64,000 nucleotides of DNA from Aquimarina sp. Aq78 (GCF_900299525.1 NZ_OMKA01000001.1:186001-250000); one strand, 5' to 3'; shown: positions 45,547 through 54,598, numbered from the stretch's first letter. The notes: a model not told the origin generated them from the letters alone. Translations and numbers: made by a program.

Positions 45547-46842
45547 CTATTGATTTACATAATTACCAAAAGGAATTCCTATGCTGAAACCTAATGCATG
45601 AGTGCTTTCGCCTCCCAATGTTTTTTCGTGTATTTCTCTCCACTGTAATTCTACACTTACTGCTGCTTCATTATTTTTTCCTTTAAAATAGAACGGAATT
45701 CCTAATTTCCAGGTTGATGCCTCATACTCGCCAAGAGAATAATCAAAAGAGGCACTTAATCCAAAAAACTGATTAGGAAAAAAATAAACCAAATCACCTT
45801 TAAAGTTATGCGTGATAAAAGAATCGTAATCACCAATAAATTTGTTTTGAGTACTTAGTTCTACTGGTGTAGTAGGAGTATTGTCGGGTATGGTGGTAAA
45901 TGTTCTTTCTTTAAGAATATTAGCTGCTATAGAGTTATTCATAAAACCTTTATATTCTCCTGTTAACTGTAGAGTACCTTTGGTTAAGGATTTAAAATAA
46001 CCACTTAAAGAGCCTTCCCATGCTACAGGGTAGTATTTTTTGGTTTCCGCTTTTGTAGAAGATTCCTCTTTATAAACTTCATATTCTGTAAGACTAACCG
46101 GCATATACACACGAAATGATGTCCAGGATTTTCTATATCCAGTAATATAATTTCCGGTTTTAATAGTTTCAGCTTCATCTTTCAAGGTTTCTTCATATGC
46201 CTTTTTTACGGTATTGATATACACTTTATTTTTTTCATCTTCTATATCAATAGTATTATCAAGAGATTGCTTTTTTTGCAAGGCTAAAGCTCTTTCTTCA
46301 CTAGACTCATAATACTTTTTGTATTTATACTGTAATGCTTCATCTAATAAGTATTGATCTCTAAAATTTTGGATTTTAGAGGCATCCTTATACCATATGT
46401 TTCCTTTAAAAAGCTTAGTGAATTTAACAAATACCCCAATGTTATTTTGTATGTCATTATCTACTGCGAGGCTAGAAAAATTATCTTCGATATCTGCCTG
46501 TATACCCATACTCCAGATGGTGTTTACATAATCTGTACCACTGGTAGTAGTATTATCTGGACTTATAGAATAACCTAAGGTTAATCTATTATCTTCTTCC
46601 TCTAAAGTAGCAAAAGCCGATCTGGTTGATAAATCAGAGGCCTCTGTTAATAGTTTATTGATCTCTTGATTAAAAATAATATTTAATGCTTTATAATGCA
46701 TGAATTTTTCTGGATCATAAGTATCATCTTCATAAAATTGTTTAACATCTGTTTTAAATTTATCTATTTCTGCTGTAGTTTGAGCATTAATAGTAGTAAT
46801 GATGATTAATAAAAGAAATACTAGTGTAATGGTACGATTCAT
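45547..46842 (-). CDS. Secreted beta-strand-rich protein of unknown function
   Basis: 431 residues with signal peptide MNRTITLVFLLLIIITTINA. The mature part has a charged helical stretch (about 190-240: EDEKNKVYINTVKKAYEETL) and alternating aromatic patterns at both ends, with GFSIGIPFGNYVNQ as the final strand, suggestive of an outer-membrane barrel-like porin or an assembly of surface strands. No named family. It may be a porin or an accessory to one; unknown. Single gene. Confidence 0.6.
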   Translation of the reverse strand: MNRTITLVFLLLIIITTINAQTTAEIDKFKTDVKQFYEDDTYDPEKFMHYKALNIIFNQEINKLLTEASDLSTRSAFATLEEEDNRLTLGYSISPDNTTTSGTDYVNTIWSMGIQADIEDNFSSLAVDNDIQNNIGVFVKFTKLFKGNIWYKDASKIQNFRDQYLLDEALQYKYKKYYESSEERALALQKKQSLDNTIDIEDEKNKVYINTVKKAYEETLKDEAETIKTGNYITGYRKSWTSFRVYMPVSLTEYEVYKEESSTKAETKKYYPVAWEGSLSGYFKSLTKGTLQLTGEYKGFMNNSIAANILKERTFTTIPDNTPTTPVELSTQNKFIGDYDSFITHNFKGDLVYFFPNQFFGLSASFDYSLGEYEASTWKLGIPFYFKGKNNEAAVSVELQWREIHEKTLGGESTHALGFSIGIPFGNYVNQ

Positions 46843-47103
46843 TCTGTTCGTTTTTTAGTGTATTCAAAAATAGCTATTAGATGATATTAAATGAAATACC
46901 CAATGCAGGGTATATTGTTATAAGATTTTGGGGGATATTTTAGGAGGCATGTGATTGACACCCTACCAAGTGTAAATTAAATACATTTACCAGTTACGAA
47001 ATTGGGGATTTCCGTAACGAGTATAGTATGTAACTTAATGAAGAGTCAAGAATTAAAACTCCTTCAACCTTATATTTGATTCAATTACTAAAGTACCATT
47101 AAT

Positions 47104-47394
47104 TCAATTATCCCTGCCAGAAGAACTCTCTCTGTGTGTTTCAAAACCACATACAGTTCTTTCGAAGTTTTTGGCTTTTCTAATAGAAACTTTTACAATA
47201 GAATCTTTGCAATTTTTTAACCCTGCGCAATCTTTTTTATAATGATAGCGTTTACTACTCATGCTATTACAGATATATACCATTTGTGGGGTTTCTCTAG
47301 TATTTTCTTGATTTTTCTCTTCATTTTCTTTTTCTTCCTGACTGTATATAGAGCAGGAGAGAAGCATTGCTGTGATGAATAGTATTGTTTTCAT
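47104..47394 (-). CDS. Small secreted protein, Cys-rich C-terminus
   Basis: 96 residues. Signal peptide MKTILFITAMLLSCSIYSQ. Mature part is charged, then has YICNSMSSKRYHYKKDCAGL and NCKDSIVKVSIRKAKNFERT, followed by VCGFETHRES; four Cys residues. The pattern CNSxxSKRYHYxxDCxGL is reminiscent of Ada metal-binding-like mini domains found next to thermonuclease genes, and a thermonuclease-like gene lies 29 bases upstream on the same strand. Function unknown. Confidence 0.6.
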   Translation of the reverse strand: MKTILFITAMLLSCSIYSQEEKENEEKNQENTRETPQMVYICNSMSSKRYHYKKDCAGLKNCKDSIVKVSIRKAKNFERTVCGFETHRESSSGRDN

Positions 47395-47423
47395 GGTGGT
47401 GTAGTTGAATATTCATATATAAA

Positions 47424-47927
47424 TTATTGGTGTGCTTTTTTTGAGACTTTTCTCTTACGGAAAAGCCAGGGTTCTATGAGTTCTTTTTGAGACCACATTC
47501 CTTTTTTATAGAAACGAGCCTCTTTTTCTAGTATATTGTAGGTAGTGTCTTTGGAGTATTTTTTAAAATGTAGGGCATATCCATTTGCAACCAGCTGTTT
47601 ATTGAGTATTTTGTTTTTATACTGTATTACAGCAATAAGCCTTCTATACCGATCAAATTTCCCTTTCGTAATGACCTTTACTTCTTTATCAAAGCAGAAA
47701 TCCGAAACAAATTGCTTTGCTTTTTGACCAAAAGGTTGTTTTTTCTCAGGACAATCAATATGTGCTAACCTAATGATGATGGGTTCTTTTTTATATAATA
47801 CTTCTATGGTATCCCCATCTTTTACCCCAATGACTTTGGCAAAGAATTCATGAGGTAGTTTTTCTACAGAAGCAAATGATAAGTATAGTGCTAAAGTACA
47901 TAGATATTTAAAGTAATTTAGTTTCAT
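47424..47927 (-). CDS. Thermonuclease (SNase) family secreted nuclease
   Basis: 167 residues with a hydrophobic N-terminus (YFKYLCTLALYLSFASVEKL). The SNase fold is clear: KVIGVKDGDTIEVLYKKEPI, then RLAHIDCPEKKQPFGQKAKQ with the catalytic Arg and Glu, and DRYRRLIAVIQ with the second Arg. The enzyme cleaves DNA and RNA with calcium. Part of the minus-strand series 47.1-48.4 kb (the gap to the upstream gene is 38 bases). Likely exported. Confidence 0.85.
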   Translation of the reverse strand: MKLNYFKYLCTLALYLSFASVEKLPHEFFAKVIGVKDGDTIEVLYKKEPIIIRLAHIDCPEKKQPFGQKAKQFVSDFCFDKEVKVITKGKFDRYRRLIAVIQYKNKILNKQLVANGYALHFKKYSKDTTYNILEKEARFYKKGMWSQKELIEPWLFRKRKVSKKAHQ

Positions 47928-47965
47928 TAACTTTATTTTTATTGAATTAAATATTTGGTGTTTAG

Positions 47966-48358
47966 TTAATTACACATACTTCTGGCTACATATGTTTTAT
48001 TACCATTAGAATTGATATAGTAACATCCCCCTCTTGGTCCACGGTAATAGGTTCTTGTTGTTTTTGGGCGATATTGTTTCTTCCTGGTGGTAGTATTCTT
48101 TATAGCGTTTGAGTAATTCGTCTGTGTATTATAGTTAACCGATTTTGTAATGTATTTCTTTTCTGTATTTGATGTTTTAGAATTACCCAATTTTAGATCT
48201 ATTGCATCTATTCGTGCTTGTATTTCGCGTACTTGTTGTAATAAATCATCTCGTTGTTTAATCAGCTCTTCTCTTAAGTATAGTGAGGCTTCTACACTTT
48301 GAGAGTGACATTGATAGGAGATGAACAGTAGTAAAACTATAATTGTTAGCCTTTTCAT
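47966..48358 (-). CDS. Secreted coiled-coil protein with a PBCV basic-adaptor-like C-terminus
   Basis: 130 residues. Signal peptide MKRLTIIVLLLFISYQCHSQ. Residues 25-60 are a charged helix (REELIKQRDDLLQQVREIQA), then a Ser/Thr/Lys linker, then RGPRGGCYYINSNGNKTYVA, which resembles the short basic adaptor domain (PF08789 type) seen in phage and viral proteins. The start codon overlaps the end of the restriction-like gene upstream by 4 bases. Probably extracellular or periplasmic. Function unknown. Confidence 0.65.
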   Translation of the reverse strand: MKRLTIIVLLLFISYQCHSQSVEASLYLREELIKQRDDLLQQVREIQARIDAIDLKLGNSKTSNTEKKYITKSVNYNTQTNYSNAIKNTTTRKKQYRPKTTRTYYRGPRGGCYYINSNGNKTYVARSMCN

Positions 48359-49431
48359 GGTATAGGTGTTTTAATGATTTCCTGTTCATAATGATCTATA
48401 GCTTGTAGTAATTGTTCTTCAAAATTATAGATGTCATCTACGGCATGTATCTGCTCTCTTTGAATATCCTTGTTTTGACCAAAAAGACTGATATACTTTT
48501 TGTTACCATCCAAATGGAGTCTACAAATAGGTTTTCTGTTATTATCATCCAATAGAATTCCGAAATAGGATTGTGTATCTCTATGTACGATTCGATCTAT
48601 TGATATTTTTCGACGAAGAATAGCTTTTACAATTCGATACCCTTCTAGTTCTTCTTCTGTGGTTATTATTTTGCTAACTTCTTCCTCATGTTCTAATCCT
48701 TCTTCTTGTTGCTTTTCTACTTCTTGGCTAAGCGCAGAGTTGAGACGGTCACTTACTCGTTCACTGATTGTTTGGTTAAAAGCTTTTTGTACTAATTCTG
48801 TAAATTCTTCCATTACGCGTTCTGTGAGTCTACCAGAATACACACGATTAGCGAATAGTTTTACAAAATCAGAAGTTGACTCTTGTAATTCTATATTTAT
48901 AAGTTTTTTGATCTCTTTAGTATATTTTAAAGAACTGGCATTGTCAACAATTTTATCAATATCAAAATTGGATTTATGAAACTTAGCAATCTCACTAATG
49001 GTATTTTCTTTAAGGTGTGTGATATCAAATTCGAGGAATGGTTTTTCATCCATGATATTGGTTTCATCGAGATCCGTATAAAACCGATATTCAATACCAT
49101 TAGTTAATAATGCAAATCGCGTTTGAGTAACATGAAAATATCGTGCTAATTGAGAGTTATGTACATTAAGGTCTTCTCTCCAATTTTTGCATTCGATAAT
49201 CATAACCGGATGATCATTTTGAAAGATTGCATAATCTACTTTCTCTCCTTTTTTTAAACCCAGATCTGCTGTAAACTCGGGTACCACTTCTGTAGGATTA
49301 AAGCTATCATATCCTAACAGATTGATAAAGGGTAATACAAAAGCATGTTTGGTAGATTCTTCGTTTTCTATTTTATCTTTTAATTGCTCGATCTTATCAG
49401 CAAGGACTTTAAGTTGGTTGTTTAGTTCCAT
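48355..49431 (-). CDS. HsdR_N-like PD-(D/E)XK nuclease (COG2810-type predicted restriction protein)
   Basis: 358 residues. Residues 1-150 hold the type I restriction HsdR N-terminal-like nuclease fold: KVDYAIFQNDHPVMIIECKN gives the D...ExK catalytic pattern. The middle is a helical region (160-250), and the C-terminus a small beta domain (280-340) seen in predicted type IV restriction proteins. No helicase motor or methylase is next to it, so it is a stand-alone enzyme, possibly modification-dependent. It overlaps the next gene by 4 bases. No other defence gene is apparent nearby. Confidence 0.82.
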   Translation of the reverse strand: MELNNQLKVLADKIEQLKDKIENEESTKHAFVLPFINLLGYDSFNPTEVVPEFTADLGLKKGEKVDYAIFQNDHPVMIIECKNWREDLNVHNSQLARYFHVTQTRFALLTNGIEYRFYTDLDETNIMDEKPFLEFDITHLKENTISEIAKFHKSNFDIDKIVDNASSLKYTKEIKKLINIELQESTSDFVKLFANRVYSGRLTERVMEEFTELVQKAFNQTISERVSDRLNSALSQEVEKQQEEGLEHEEEVSKIITTEEELEGYRIVKAILRRKISIDRIVHRDTQSYFGILLDDNNRKPICRLHLDGNKKYISLFGQNKDIQREQIHAVDDIYNFEEQLLQAIDHYEQEIIKTPIP

Positions 49432-49433
49432 GG

Positions 49434-49970
49434 TTAGTTAAGTTCTTTTTTTGCTTGTTTAATTAATGTCAATAAATTCAAGAATTCTGGTTTGTTTAGT
49501 CTTAACAAAGACTTGCGATCATTCTTTTTGAATTGGATATATGGCTTCCATATATTTTTATTCCAATAACATCCCGCTTCAAACCCACTTCTGCTTCTAA
49601 ATGATATTTCTGTATAATTTTCTGGCGGAAAATTAAAAACTTGGTCTCTTATTATTTCTATTGATTTAATTAAGGCACTAATTTCATCAGTATCTAAAGA
49701 AGCTATTTTGGTGTCAGAAGTATATTTATCAATAAATCTACGTTCTAACCTTAAAGAACTGATAGACTCTCCAGAAATCATATCCGTCAATTTGACTATC
49801 TTAATTTCTGTTTTACCAACTTTCCCTACTTCTTTAGACTGTTTTTCAATTAGAGATCCTGATTTGTTGGAAAAGATTTCAGCATTACTTTGTTTAGATT
49901 TTACCTCTTGATTTTGAGATATTATGAGATTTGATACTAATAATAATATAATCAGAATATGATTTTTCAT
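49434..49970 (-). CDS. Secreted protein of unknown function
   Basis: 178 residues. Signal peptide MKNHILIILLLVSNLIISQ. The mature part has RLERRFIDKYTSDTKIASLD and a C-terminal helix LLTLIKQAKKELN. No named family. It lies 2 bases upstream of the restriction-like gene on the same strand, so the two likely share a transcript, although one is exported and the other is not. Codon use is like neighbours. Confidence 0.6.
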   Translation of the reverse strand: MKNHILIILLLVSNLIISQNQEVKSKQSNAEIFSNKSGSLIEKQSKEVGKVGKTEIKIVKLTDMISGESISSLRLERRFIDKYTSDTKIASLDTDEISALIKSIEIIRDQVFNFPPENYTEISFRSRSGFEAGCYWNKNIWKPYIQFKKNDRKSLLRLNKPEFLNLLTLIKQAKKELN

Positions 49971-49988
49971 TATTTTGGTTTTTAGATA

Positions 49989-50357
49989 TTAATAACAATT
50001 GCATTTATATTCCATGATGTATTTATGAAATCGTTTTCCATAAGAATCATTGTACCCACCATGTTTAAAATTATTCCAATTTGAAGATGGTACCCCACAA
50101 AAAATATAAGTATCTATTGAAGAGGTATATTCATTTCTCTTAATCATGGCAATTATAAACGTTTTGTAATTGTAAGTATACGTTGTTACCTTATATAGCC
50201 AGGAAGAATCTAAAATGTAACTATCTATCTTTCCAGTGTAATACCCTTTGGTTTTAATGAAATCTATTAGTTCGGAGCAACTTATTTCTTGAGCTTGAAT
50301 ATTTGGAGTAGAACTAAGAAATGAAAGTAAAATAGCTTTAAGAAAGATTTTTTTCAT
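49989..50357 (-). CDS. Secreted KTSC-like domain protein
   Basis: 122 residues. Signal peptide MKKIFLKAILLSFLSSTPNI. From about residue 45 the pattern SSWLYKVTTYTYNYKTFIIA, a middle FCGVPSSNWNNFK, and YGKRFHKYIMEYKC follows the KTSC domain (short beta-rich fold with a conserved GVP and a terminal F-x-xx-I). The family is widespread and of unclear function. First of the minus-strand small-protein series after the PH/SHOCT gene. Confidence 0.6.
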   Translation of the reverse strand: MKKIFLKAILLSFLSSTPNIQAQEISCSELIDFIKTKGYYTGKIDSYILDSSWLYKVTTYTYNYKTFIIAMIKRNEYTSSIDTYIFCGVPSSNWNNFKHGGYNDSYGKRFHKYIMEYKCNCY

Positions 50358-50403
50358 GGTAGTATGTTTTAACTATTTATTAATTTTACCATATTTATGA
50401 TGA

Positions 50404-51012
50404 TTATATTTTAGTGAGGATTTCGGATTTCTTTAGGTCAAATTCTTCCTGATTTATTAAATTATTTTCCAATAAATCTTTTAGTTTTTTTAAACTTTCT
50501 AAGGGGTTTTCTTGACTGTCTTTATTTGAAGTCTTGGTATTTTGATCTGTTGTATTATTCACAACAATTCCACCTCCTGCGGCCGCACGAGTATTTTCTA
50601 ATTCTCGTTGCCTTCTATACTCAGACATTTCTTCTTCTCTTTCTTGTCCATATCTATAAAGTTTTCTTGCTTGAGCTTTTGGGATATAATCAATTCTATT
50701 TAATCCTCTATTTGTAAGACGAATGGTGAATGTCGCGCCCATAATGCCTTCTTTTATGTGACAATCGGCAACTTCCTTCCATAAATAATCTTGAAAGTTC
50801 ATTGAAAAACCGAAGTTTTTAGGGCGACAAAAAATGATTCTTCTGTTTGTTAAAGCAATACTACCAGGAGATAAAGTAATAATCGGCTTCTTTTGAACAG
50901 CAATATATTCTATAGTTTCTTCTGAAGTTAGAAGTTCTTTGACTCTGCTAAATACTTTTTCAACGGCTTTTGAATTTTGATTTTCGTTAAGATATTTTTT
51001 GATGGTTTCCAT
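50404..51012 (-). CDS. PH-domain protein with C-terminal SHOCT domain
   Basis: 202 residues. Residues 25-120 are a bacterial PH-like domain (SPGSIALTNRRIIFCRPKNF, then DYLWKEVADCHIKEGI), residues 125-150 a helix of Arg and Glu, and the C-terminus is the SHOCT motif PLESLKKLKDLLENNLINQE. SHOCT is thought to mediate oligomerisation. No signal peptide, so probably cytoplasmic. Preceded by a TM2-domain protein on the same strand (31 bases). Confidence 0.83.
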   Translation of the reverse strand: METIKKYLNENQNSKAVEKVFSRVKELLTSEETIEYIAVQKKPIITLSPGSIALTNRRIIFCRPKNFGFSMNFQDYLWKEVADCHIKEGIMGATFTIRLTNRGLNRIDYIPKAQARKLYRYGQEREEEMSEYRRQRELENTRAAAGGGIVVNNTTDQNTKTSNKDSQENPLESLKKLKDLLENNLINQEEFDLKKSEILTKI

Positions 51013-51043
51013 TTTTTAAGAATTATTGTTAGACTTAGTTTAT

Positions 51044-51268
51044 CTATCTAGGAAATTGACTTGTCAATTTTAGATTGTAATTATTAATTTTTGTTGGGAT
51101 ATGAAATAAATCTATAAGCATCCATATTCCTAGACCACCTAGAGTAATCCAATAAAGAATTTGATATCCCCATTTACCAAGATATGCATAATGACAGCCT
51201 AGGAAGAACCAACATAAGTATGCGGTACCATATGATTTTATTTTAGATTGAAGATAAGATTGATTCAT
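51044..51268 (-). CDS. TM2 domain membrane protein
   Basis: 74 residues. AYLCWFFLGCHYAYLGKWGY and ILYWITLGGLGIWMLIDLFH are the two membrane segments of the TM2 family, with the usual G-x-W loop between. The family is widespread and of unknown function, often next to PH/SHOCT proteins as here. Confidence 0.83.
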   Translation of the reverse strand: MNQSYLQSKIKSYGTAYLCWFFLGCHYAYLGKWGYQILYWITLGGLGIWMLIDLFHIPTKINNYNLKLTSQFPR

Positions 51269-51356
51269 AATTTCTAAATTTTAAGATTAATAATTTATCA
51301 AACTTAGTCACCCTGAAAACCAATCCCTTGTGGTTTTCCACAGAGCCTAACTTATT

Positions 51357-51399
51357 AGAAAAGAAAAGCCCTCACAGGTTTTTAAAACCTATGAGGGCT
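51357..51399 (-). terminator. Terminator for the YegP-like gene
   Basis: AGCCCTCACAGGTTTT (51367-51382) pairs with AAAACCTATGAGGGCT (51384-51399) with one wobble; reading on the minus strand a T-rich tract follows. It closes the minus-strand gene at 51434-51616. Confidence 0.8.
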
Positions 51400-51433
51400 A
51401 CATATAATAAAGTTTGTCACCCCAACATTTACG

Positions 51434-51616
51434 TTATGTTAAATCTTCAATATCTGCAATAGGAGCATTGGTCTTTACAGATTCTATCCCATCTTTACAA
51501 CTTTGCTTAGATGTATAGGTTTCGCCAGTAGCTATTACCTGACCATTACCTGCGTATAAATTAAAATAGTACTCCCTATTACTACTTTTACGAATTTTAA
51601 ATTTTGGATCTGCCAT
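51434..51616 (-). CDS. YegP/DUF1508 family small protein
   Basis: 60 residues from the ATG at 51616 (MADPKFKIRKSSNREYYFNL); a longer start would add 16 unrelated residues. It is one YegP repeat: FKIRKSSNREYYFNLYAGNG, then GETYTSKQSCKDGIESVKTN. The fold is a small beta-alpha unit, tandem in many relatives and single here. Function unknown. It has its own terminator, so it is a monocistronic unit. Confidence 0.85.
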   Translation of the reverse strand: MADPKFKIRKSSNREYYFNLYAGNGQVIATGETYTSKQSCKDGIESVKTNAPIADIEDLT

Positions 51617-51663
51617 TTTTAGAAGTTTATAAATTAATACTACAGCAAACTTACTTTGACCCA

Positions 51664-51694
51664 AAAATAATCCCTAGTGGAAAACCACAAGGGA
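51664..51694 (-). terminator. Terminator for the response regulator gene
   Basis: TCCCTAGTGG (51671-51680), AAAA, CCACAAGGGA (51685-51694), with one mismatch; on the minus strand a T tract follows. It ends the two-component operon 51723-54352. Confidence 0.65.
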
Positions 51695-51722
51695 TAAAAA
51701 TATATGCTTTTATAGGATTAGT

Positions 51723-52391
51723 TTATGAAATCAACCCTAATTGATTTACCATATAGATTAATTGTACATTAGTTTTAGCATTAAAATCTTCTCTCAATTT
51801 ACGTATGCGATCTTCTACAGAACGCCTGCTATTTGGTGAAATATTGTTTTGTGTCAGATATTGACTAATTTCTTCTTGTTTATATCCTTGTACTAGTAAG
51901 GTTAGCAGTTGTATTTCGTAAGCATCCAGTTGTAAAATATTCTTTTGATGTAAGGCACTTTTAGAAACCGGACAAGTGAATGTCTTATGATTATATACTG
52001 CTTGTATAGCCTTATTTAACTCAGATAACCCATATAATCCTTTACAGACATACCCATTAATTTTGTAGTTTTCGAAAAGGGATTTCATAATAGCTGGTTT
52101 ATCTTCACCCGAAAAAACAATGATTTTAATATCAGGTTGTATTTTTTTGACTTCTTCAATAAGTTGTTTCCCCGATGTGATGTTATGTTCTTTATAATCC
52201 AAAGTAAAAGAAAGGTCACTAATCAGGAGTTGGTAGGGAGAATCTTCTTGTAGTGCCCTTTCGATCTTGAGTTTTGTTTTATCACAAAACTGAGCCGTAT
52301 CTACTTGTGCATTGGTAAATGCGTTGACTGAAGAAACAATTCCCAGGTTTTCATTATCGATATCCTCGGCAATAATAATTTTTGTAAACAT
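51723..52391 (-). CDS. NarL/LuxR-type response regulator
   Basis: 222 residues. Receiver domain residues 1-125 with phospho-acceptor Asp59 in LLISDLSFTLD, the Thr/Ser and Lys switch (VFSGED, VCKGLYGL), and a C-terminal LuxR HTH (about 155-215: DAYEIQLLTLLVQGYKQEEI, then LTQNNISPNSRRSVEDRIRK). The receiver is a somewhat degraded fit at the acidic pair (AEDIDN). Coded 11 bases after the TPR histidine kinase, so they form one two-component system. Targets unknown. Confidence 0.87.
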   Translation of the reverse strand: MFTKIIIAEDIDNENLGIVSSVNAFTNAQVDTAQFCDKTKLKIERALQEDSPYQLLISDLSFTLDYKEHNITSGKQLIEEVKKIQPDIKIIVFSGEDKPAIMKSLFENYKINGYVCKGLYGLSELNKAIQAVYNHKTFTCPVSKSALHQKNILQLDAYEIQLLTLLVQGYKQEEISQYLTQNNISPNSRRSVEDRIRKLREDFNAKTNVQLIYMVNQLGLIS

Positions 52392-52402
52392 ACCTTGATT
52401 GA

Positions 52403-54352
52403 TTAAGAGGTAAAAACAATTTTTGCTTTAAAACCTTGCTTAGGTTCAGATTCAAAAGTAATAGTTCCTTTGATGTCTTTCATGCGGTTTTCCACATTAC
52501 GAAGTCCGTTTTTAGAAATAAAGTGTTTATCGTTAATACCTATACCATTATCCACATAGGTAACGACGAGATGTTGTTTTTCTTTCAGAAATTGTACAGA
52601 CACAAAACTAGCTTTACTATGCTTCTTCATATTGGTGAGTAATTCTTTAAGTACCCAATATAGCTCTCCCTTTTTATATGCAGATACAGAAGACCAGAAA
52701 TCAGCATCTAAGGTATTGGTAATCACCTTTGTGGTTTGACTGCCATAAGAGTTTAATAAGGATAATACCTCATCACCATATTCTTCTCCGGTTTCAACGG
52801 TATGGTCTCTCGAAATATCTCTCACTTTATGGTATACACTATCAAATCCTTTCAATATTTTTAGCTTATCGGGATCGGTCGTAAAATCGGGATCTTGTTG
52901 TAATTGCGTAGCGAGGTAAAAGATATCATTTCCTACTTCGTCATGTAATTTTTTAGAGATTCTTTTTTCGGTGGTGTGGCGTTCTTTAATAAGAGCTATT
53001 TTGGCCTGGTGCTTACGATATCGATTAATAAAAATTCCTATACTGGATACTACTAGTACTAGTATTACAAGGGCTAATTTTTGATTAGCATCTTGAGAAG
53101 ACTTTAATTTATTTTGGGCAATTAGTATATCTTGTTTTTGTATTCTTTTTTCTTTTTCGCTAAAATCATATTGCATAGCTGCATACTTATTTCTGGCAAG
53201 ATCTCTAGCTCTGGTTATACTATCCTTAATAGTAATGTATAAATCCATATATTGATTTTTAGATCTTTCACTCGAAACTAATCTTCTTAAATAATTTAAT
53301 GCATCTAACCGGTCTTCTATGTTGTTTTGTTCAACTGTTAATTTGTATAATTGATTAGCATATTCAATCGCTTTTTCTTTATTTTTTTTAGCATAATATT
53401 TCATTAAATGAGAAGTGCTCGCAATTAATCCTGAGACATCATCATCAAGTGATTTACGAATATTCAAAGCTTCTATCAATTTATATTCTACATCTAAAGA
53501 AGTATTAGAAAGCCATTGAGTATAGGCTAAGTTGTCTATTACTCGAGCATATTTTTTTTTATTTTTAGATACGGATTCTTTTTTTAATAAACTATCATAT
53601 GATTTGATTACTTTTTCATATTCATTATTTCCTCTCAAAATCAATAATTTACTATTTAGCAGAATTACTTTTTTCTCTTGAGATTTATTTAAATTTATGG
53701 CTATGTTAATTTGTCGAAGAGCATCATTGTAATTGAGCTGTTTTTTAGAACCAATAGAAAGGTTGAAATATACATTAGTCATTGATGCATTATCTTTTAA
53801 TGGTTTTAAGTATTTCAAGGCCTCAATTAAAGTTGTTTCTCCCAAATAATAATTATCATCATCTATAAGGATTCTACCCATCGTATTTAATTTCTTACCA
53901 ACTGCAATACTATCGTTTATAGCAAGAAAAGTGTTCTTTGATTGGTTTAAGTAGTAATACGCACTATCGTTAACGCTTTTGTTCCGGTAAGATTCAGCTA
54001 TTTTAAAATAAGCCCTTCCTATTTGATTAGAATCTTTGACTTGTTGCGCAAGCAAAAGCATTTCTTTTGAATATATTATCGCACTGTCGGGTTCTTTGTT
54101 TAGTTTATGCAAAAACGCTTTGTATGATAGGATACGTAGCATTGAAGAATCTATATCATTTTTTGAACATTCTAAATAGGCTTTATTAATATAAAATAGT
54201 CGTTTGGGTCGTTCAAGACATGTATCCTTACTAAGTTTTAGAAACTTTGTAATAGAATCGTTAGTGGGGGTATTTAATTGATGAGTATTTTTAGATTTAT
54301 TGCACCCAATGATAGATATGATAAATATAGATAAGTATAAAATTGGTCTCAA
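52403..54352 (-). CDS. Lipid-anchored TPR histidine kinase
   Basis: 649 residues. N-terminal MRPILYLSIFIISIIGC gives a lipobox (Cys17). Residues 40-370 are TPR-like helix pairs (YFKIAESYRNKSVNDSAYYY, LNTMGRILIDDDNYYLGETT), followed by one membrane helix (LALVILVLVVSSIGIFINRY), a dimerisation helix with the phospho-acceptor His in KRISKKLHDEVGNDIFYLAT, and a HATPase with NGIGINDK as an N/G box. This layout is common in Bacteroidota one-operon kinases. The sensor is outside the cytoplasmic membrane. Pairs with the regulator at 51723. Confidence 0.87.
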   Translation of the reverse strand: MRPILYLSIFIISIIGCNKSKNTHQLNTPTNDSITKFLKLSKDTCLERPKRLFYINKAYLECSKNDIDSSMLRILSYKAFLHKLNKEPDSAIIYSKEMLLLAQQVKDSNQIGRAYFKIAESYRNKSVNDSAYYYLNQSKNTFLAINDSIAVGKKLNTMGRILIDDDNYYLGETTLIEALKYLKPLKDNASMTNVYFNLSIGSKKQLNYNDALRQINIAINLNKSQEKKVILLNSKLLILRGNNEYEKVIKSYDSLLKKESVSKNKKKYARVIDNLAYTQWLSNTSLDVEYKLIEALNIRKSLDDDVSGLIASTSHLMKYYAKKNKEKAIEYANQLYKLTVEQNNIEDRLDALNYLRRLVSSERSKNQYMDLYITIKDSITRARDLARNKYAAMQYDFSEKEKRIQKQDILIAQNKLKSSQDANQKLALVILVLVVSSIGIFINRYRKHQAKIALIKERHTTEKRISKKLHDEVGNDIFYLATQLQQDPDFTTDPDKLKILKGFDSVYHKVRDISRDHTVETGEEYGDEVLSLLNSYGSQTTKVITNTLDADFWSSVSAYKKGELYWVLKELLTNMKKHSKASFVSVQFLKEKQHLVVTYVDNGIGINDKHFISKNGLRNVENRMKDIKGTITFESEPKQGFKAKIVFTS

Positions 54353-54383
54353 TGGCTAGATGAATTTGTATTCAACCAAATTA

Positions 54384-54418
54384 ATAAAAAAATAGGGCTT
54401 CGCATAGCTGCAAAGCCC
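54384..54418 (-). terminator. Terminator after the 54-residue lipoprotein gene
   Basis: GGGCTTCGC (54395-54403) with GCAAAGCCC (54410-54418), one wobble. On the minus strand a T tract follows. It separates the small lipoprotein gene from the kinase operon. Confidence 0.8.
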
Positions 54419-54429
54419 TTTTATTGAGA

Positions 54430-54594
54430 TTAATTACCTTCACTTTCTTCAGTACTCTCTTCTTCAAGATTTCCATCTTCCCCTTCGGTAGCTAATTCTT
54501 CAATACCGATTTCGTCGGCGATATCTGAAGTGGTACATGAAAATAAAGACATATTAAACAACACGATTCCTAATATTAAAATTGCTTTACGCAT
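54430..54594 (-). CDS. Small acidic lipoprotein
   Basis: 54 residues, shorter than common gene-calling limits. MRKAILILGIVLFNMSLFSC ends in the lipobox LFSC (Cys20). The mature 35 residues are almost all Glu, Asp, Gly, Ser and Thr (EELATEGEDGNLEEESTEES). Such tiny acidic lipoproteins are frequent and of unknown use. It has a strong terminator and a structured element (54599-54700) just upstream of its ATG, which could be its 5' leader. Confidence 0.65.
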   Translation of the reverse strand: MRKAILILGIVLFNMSLFSCTTSDIADEIGIEELATEGEDGNLEEESTEESEGN

Positions 54595-54598
54595 AATT

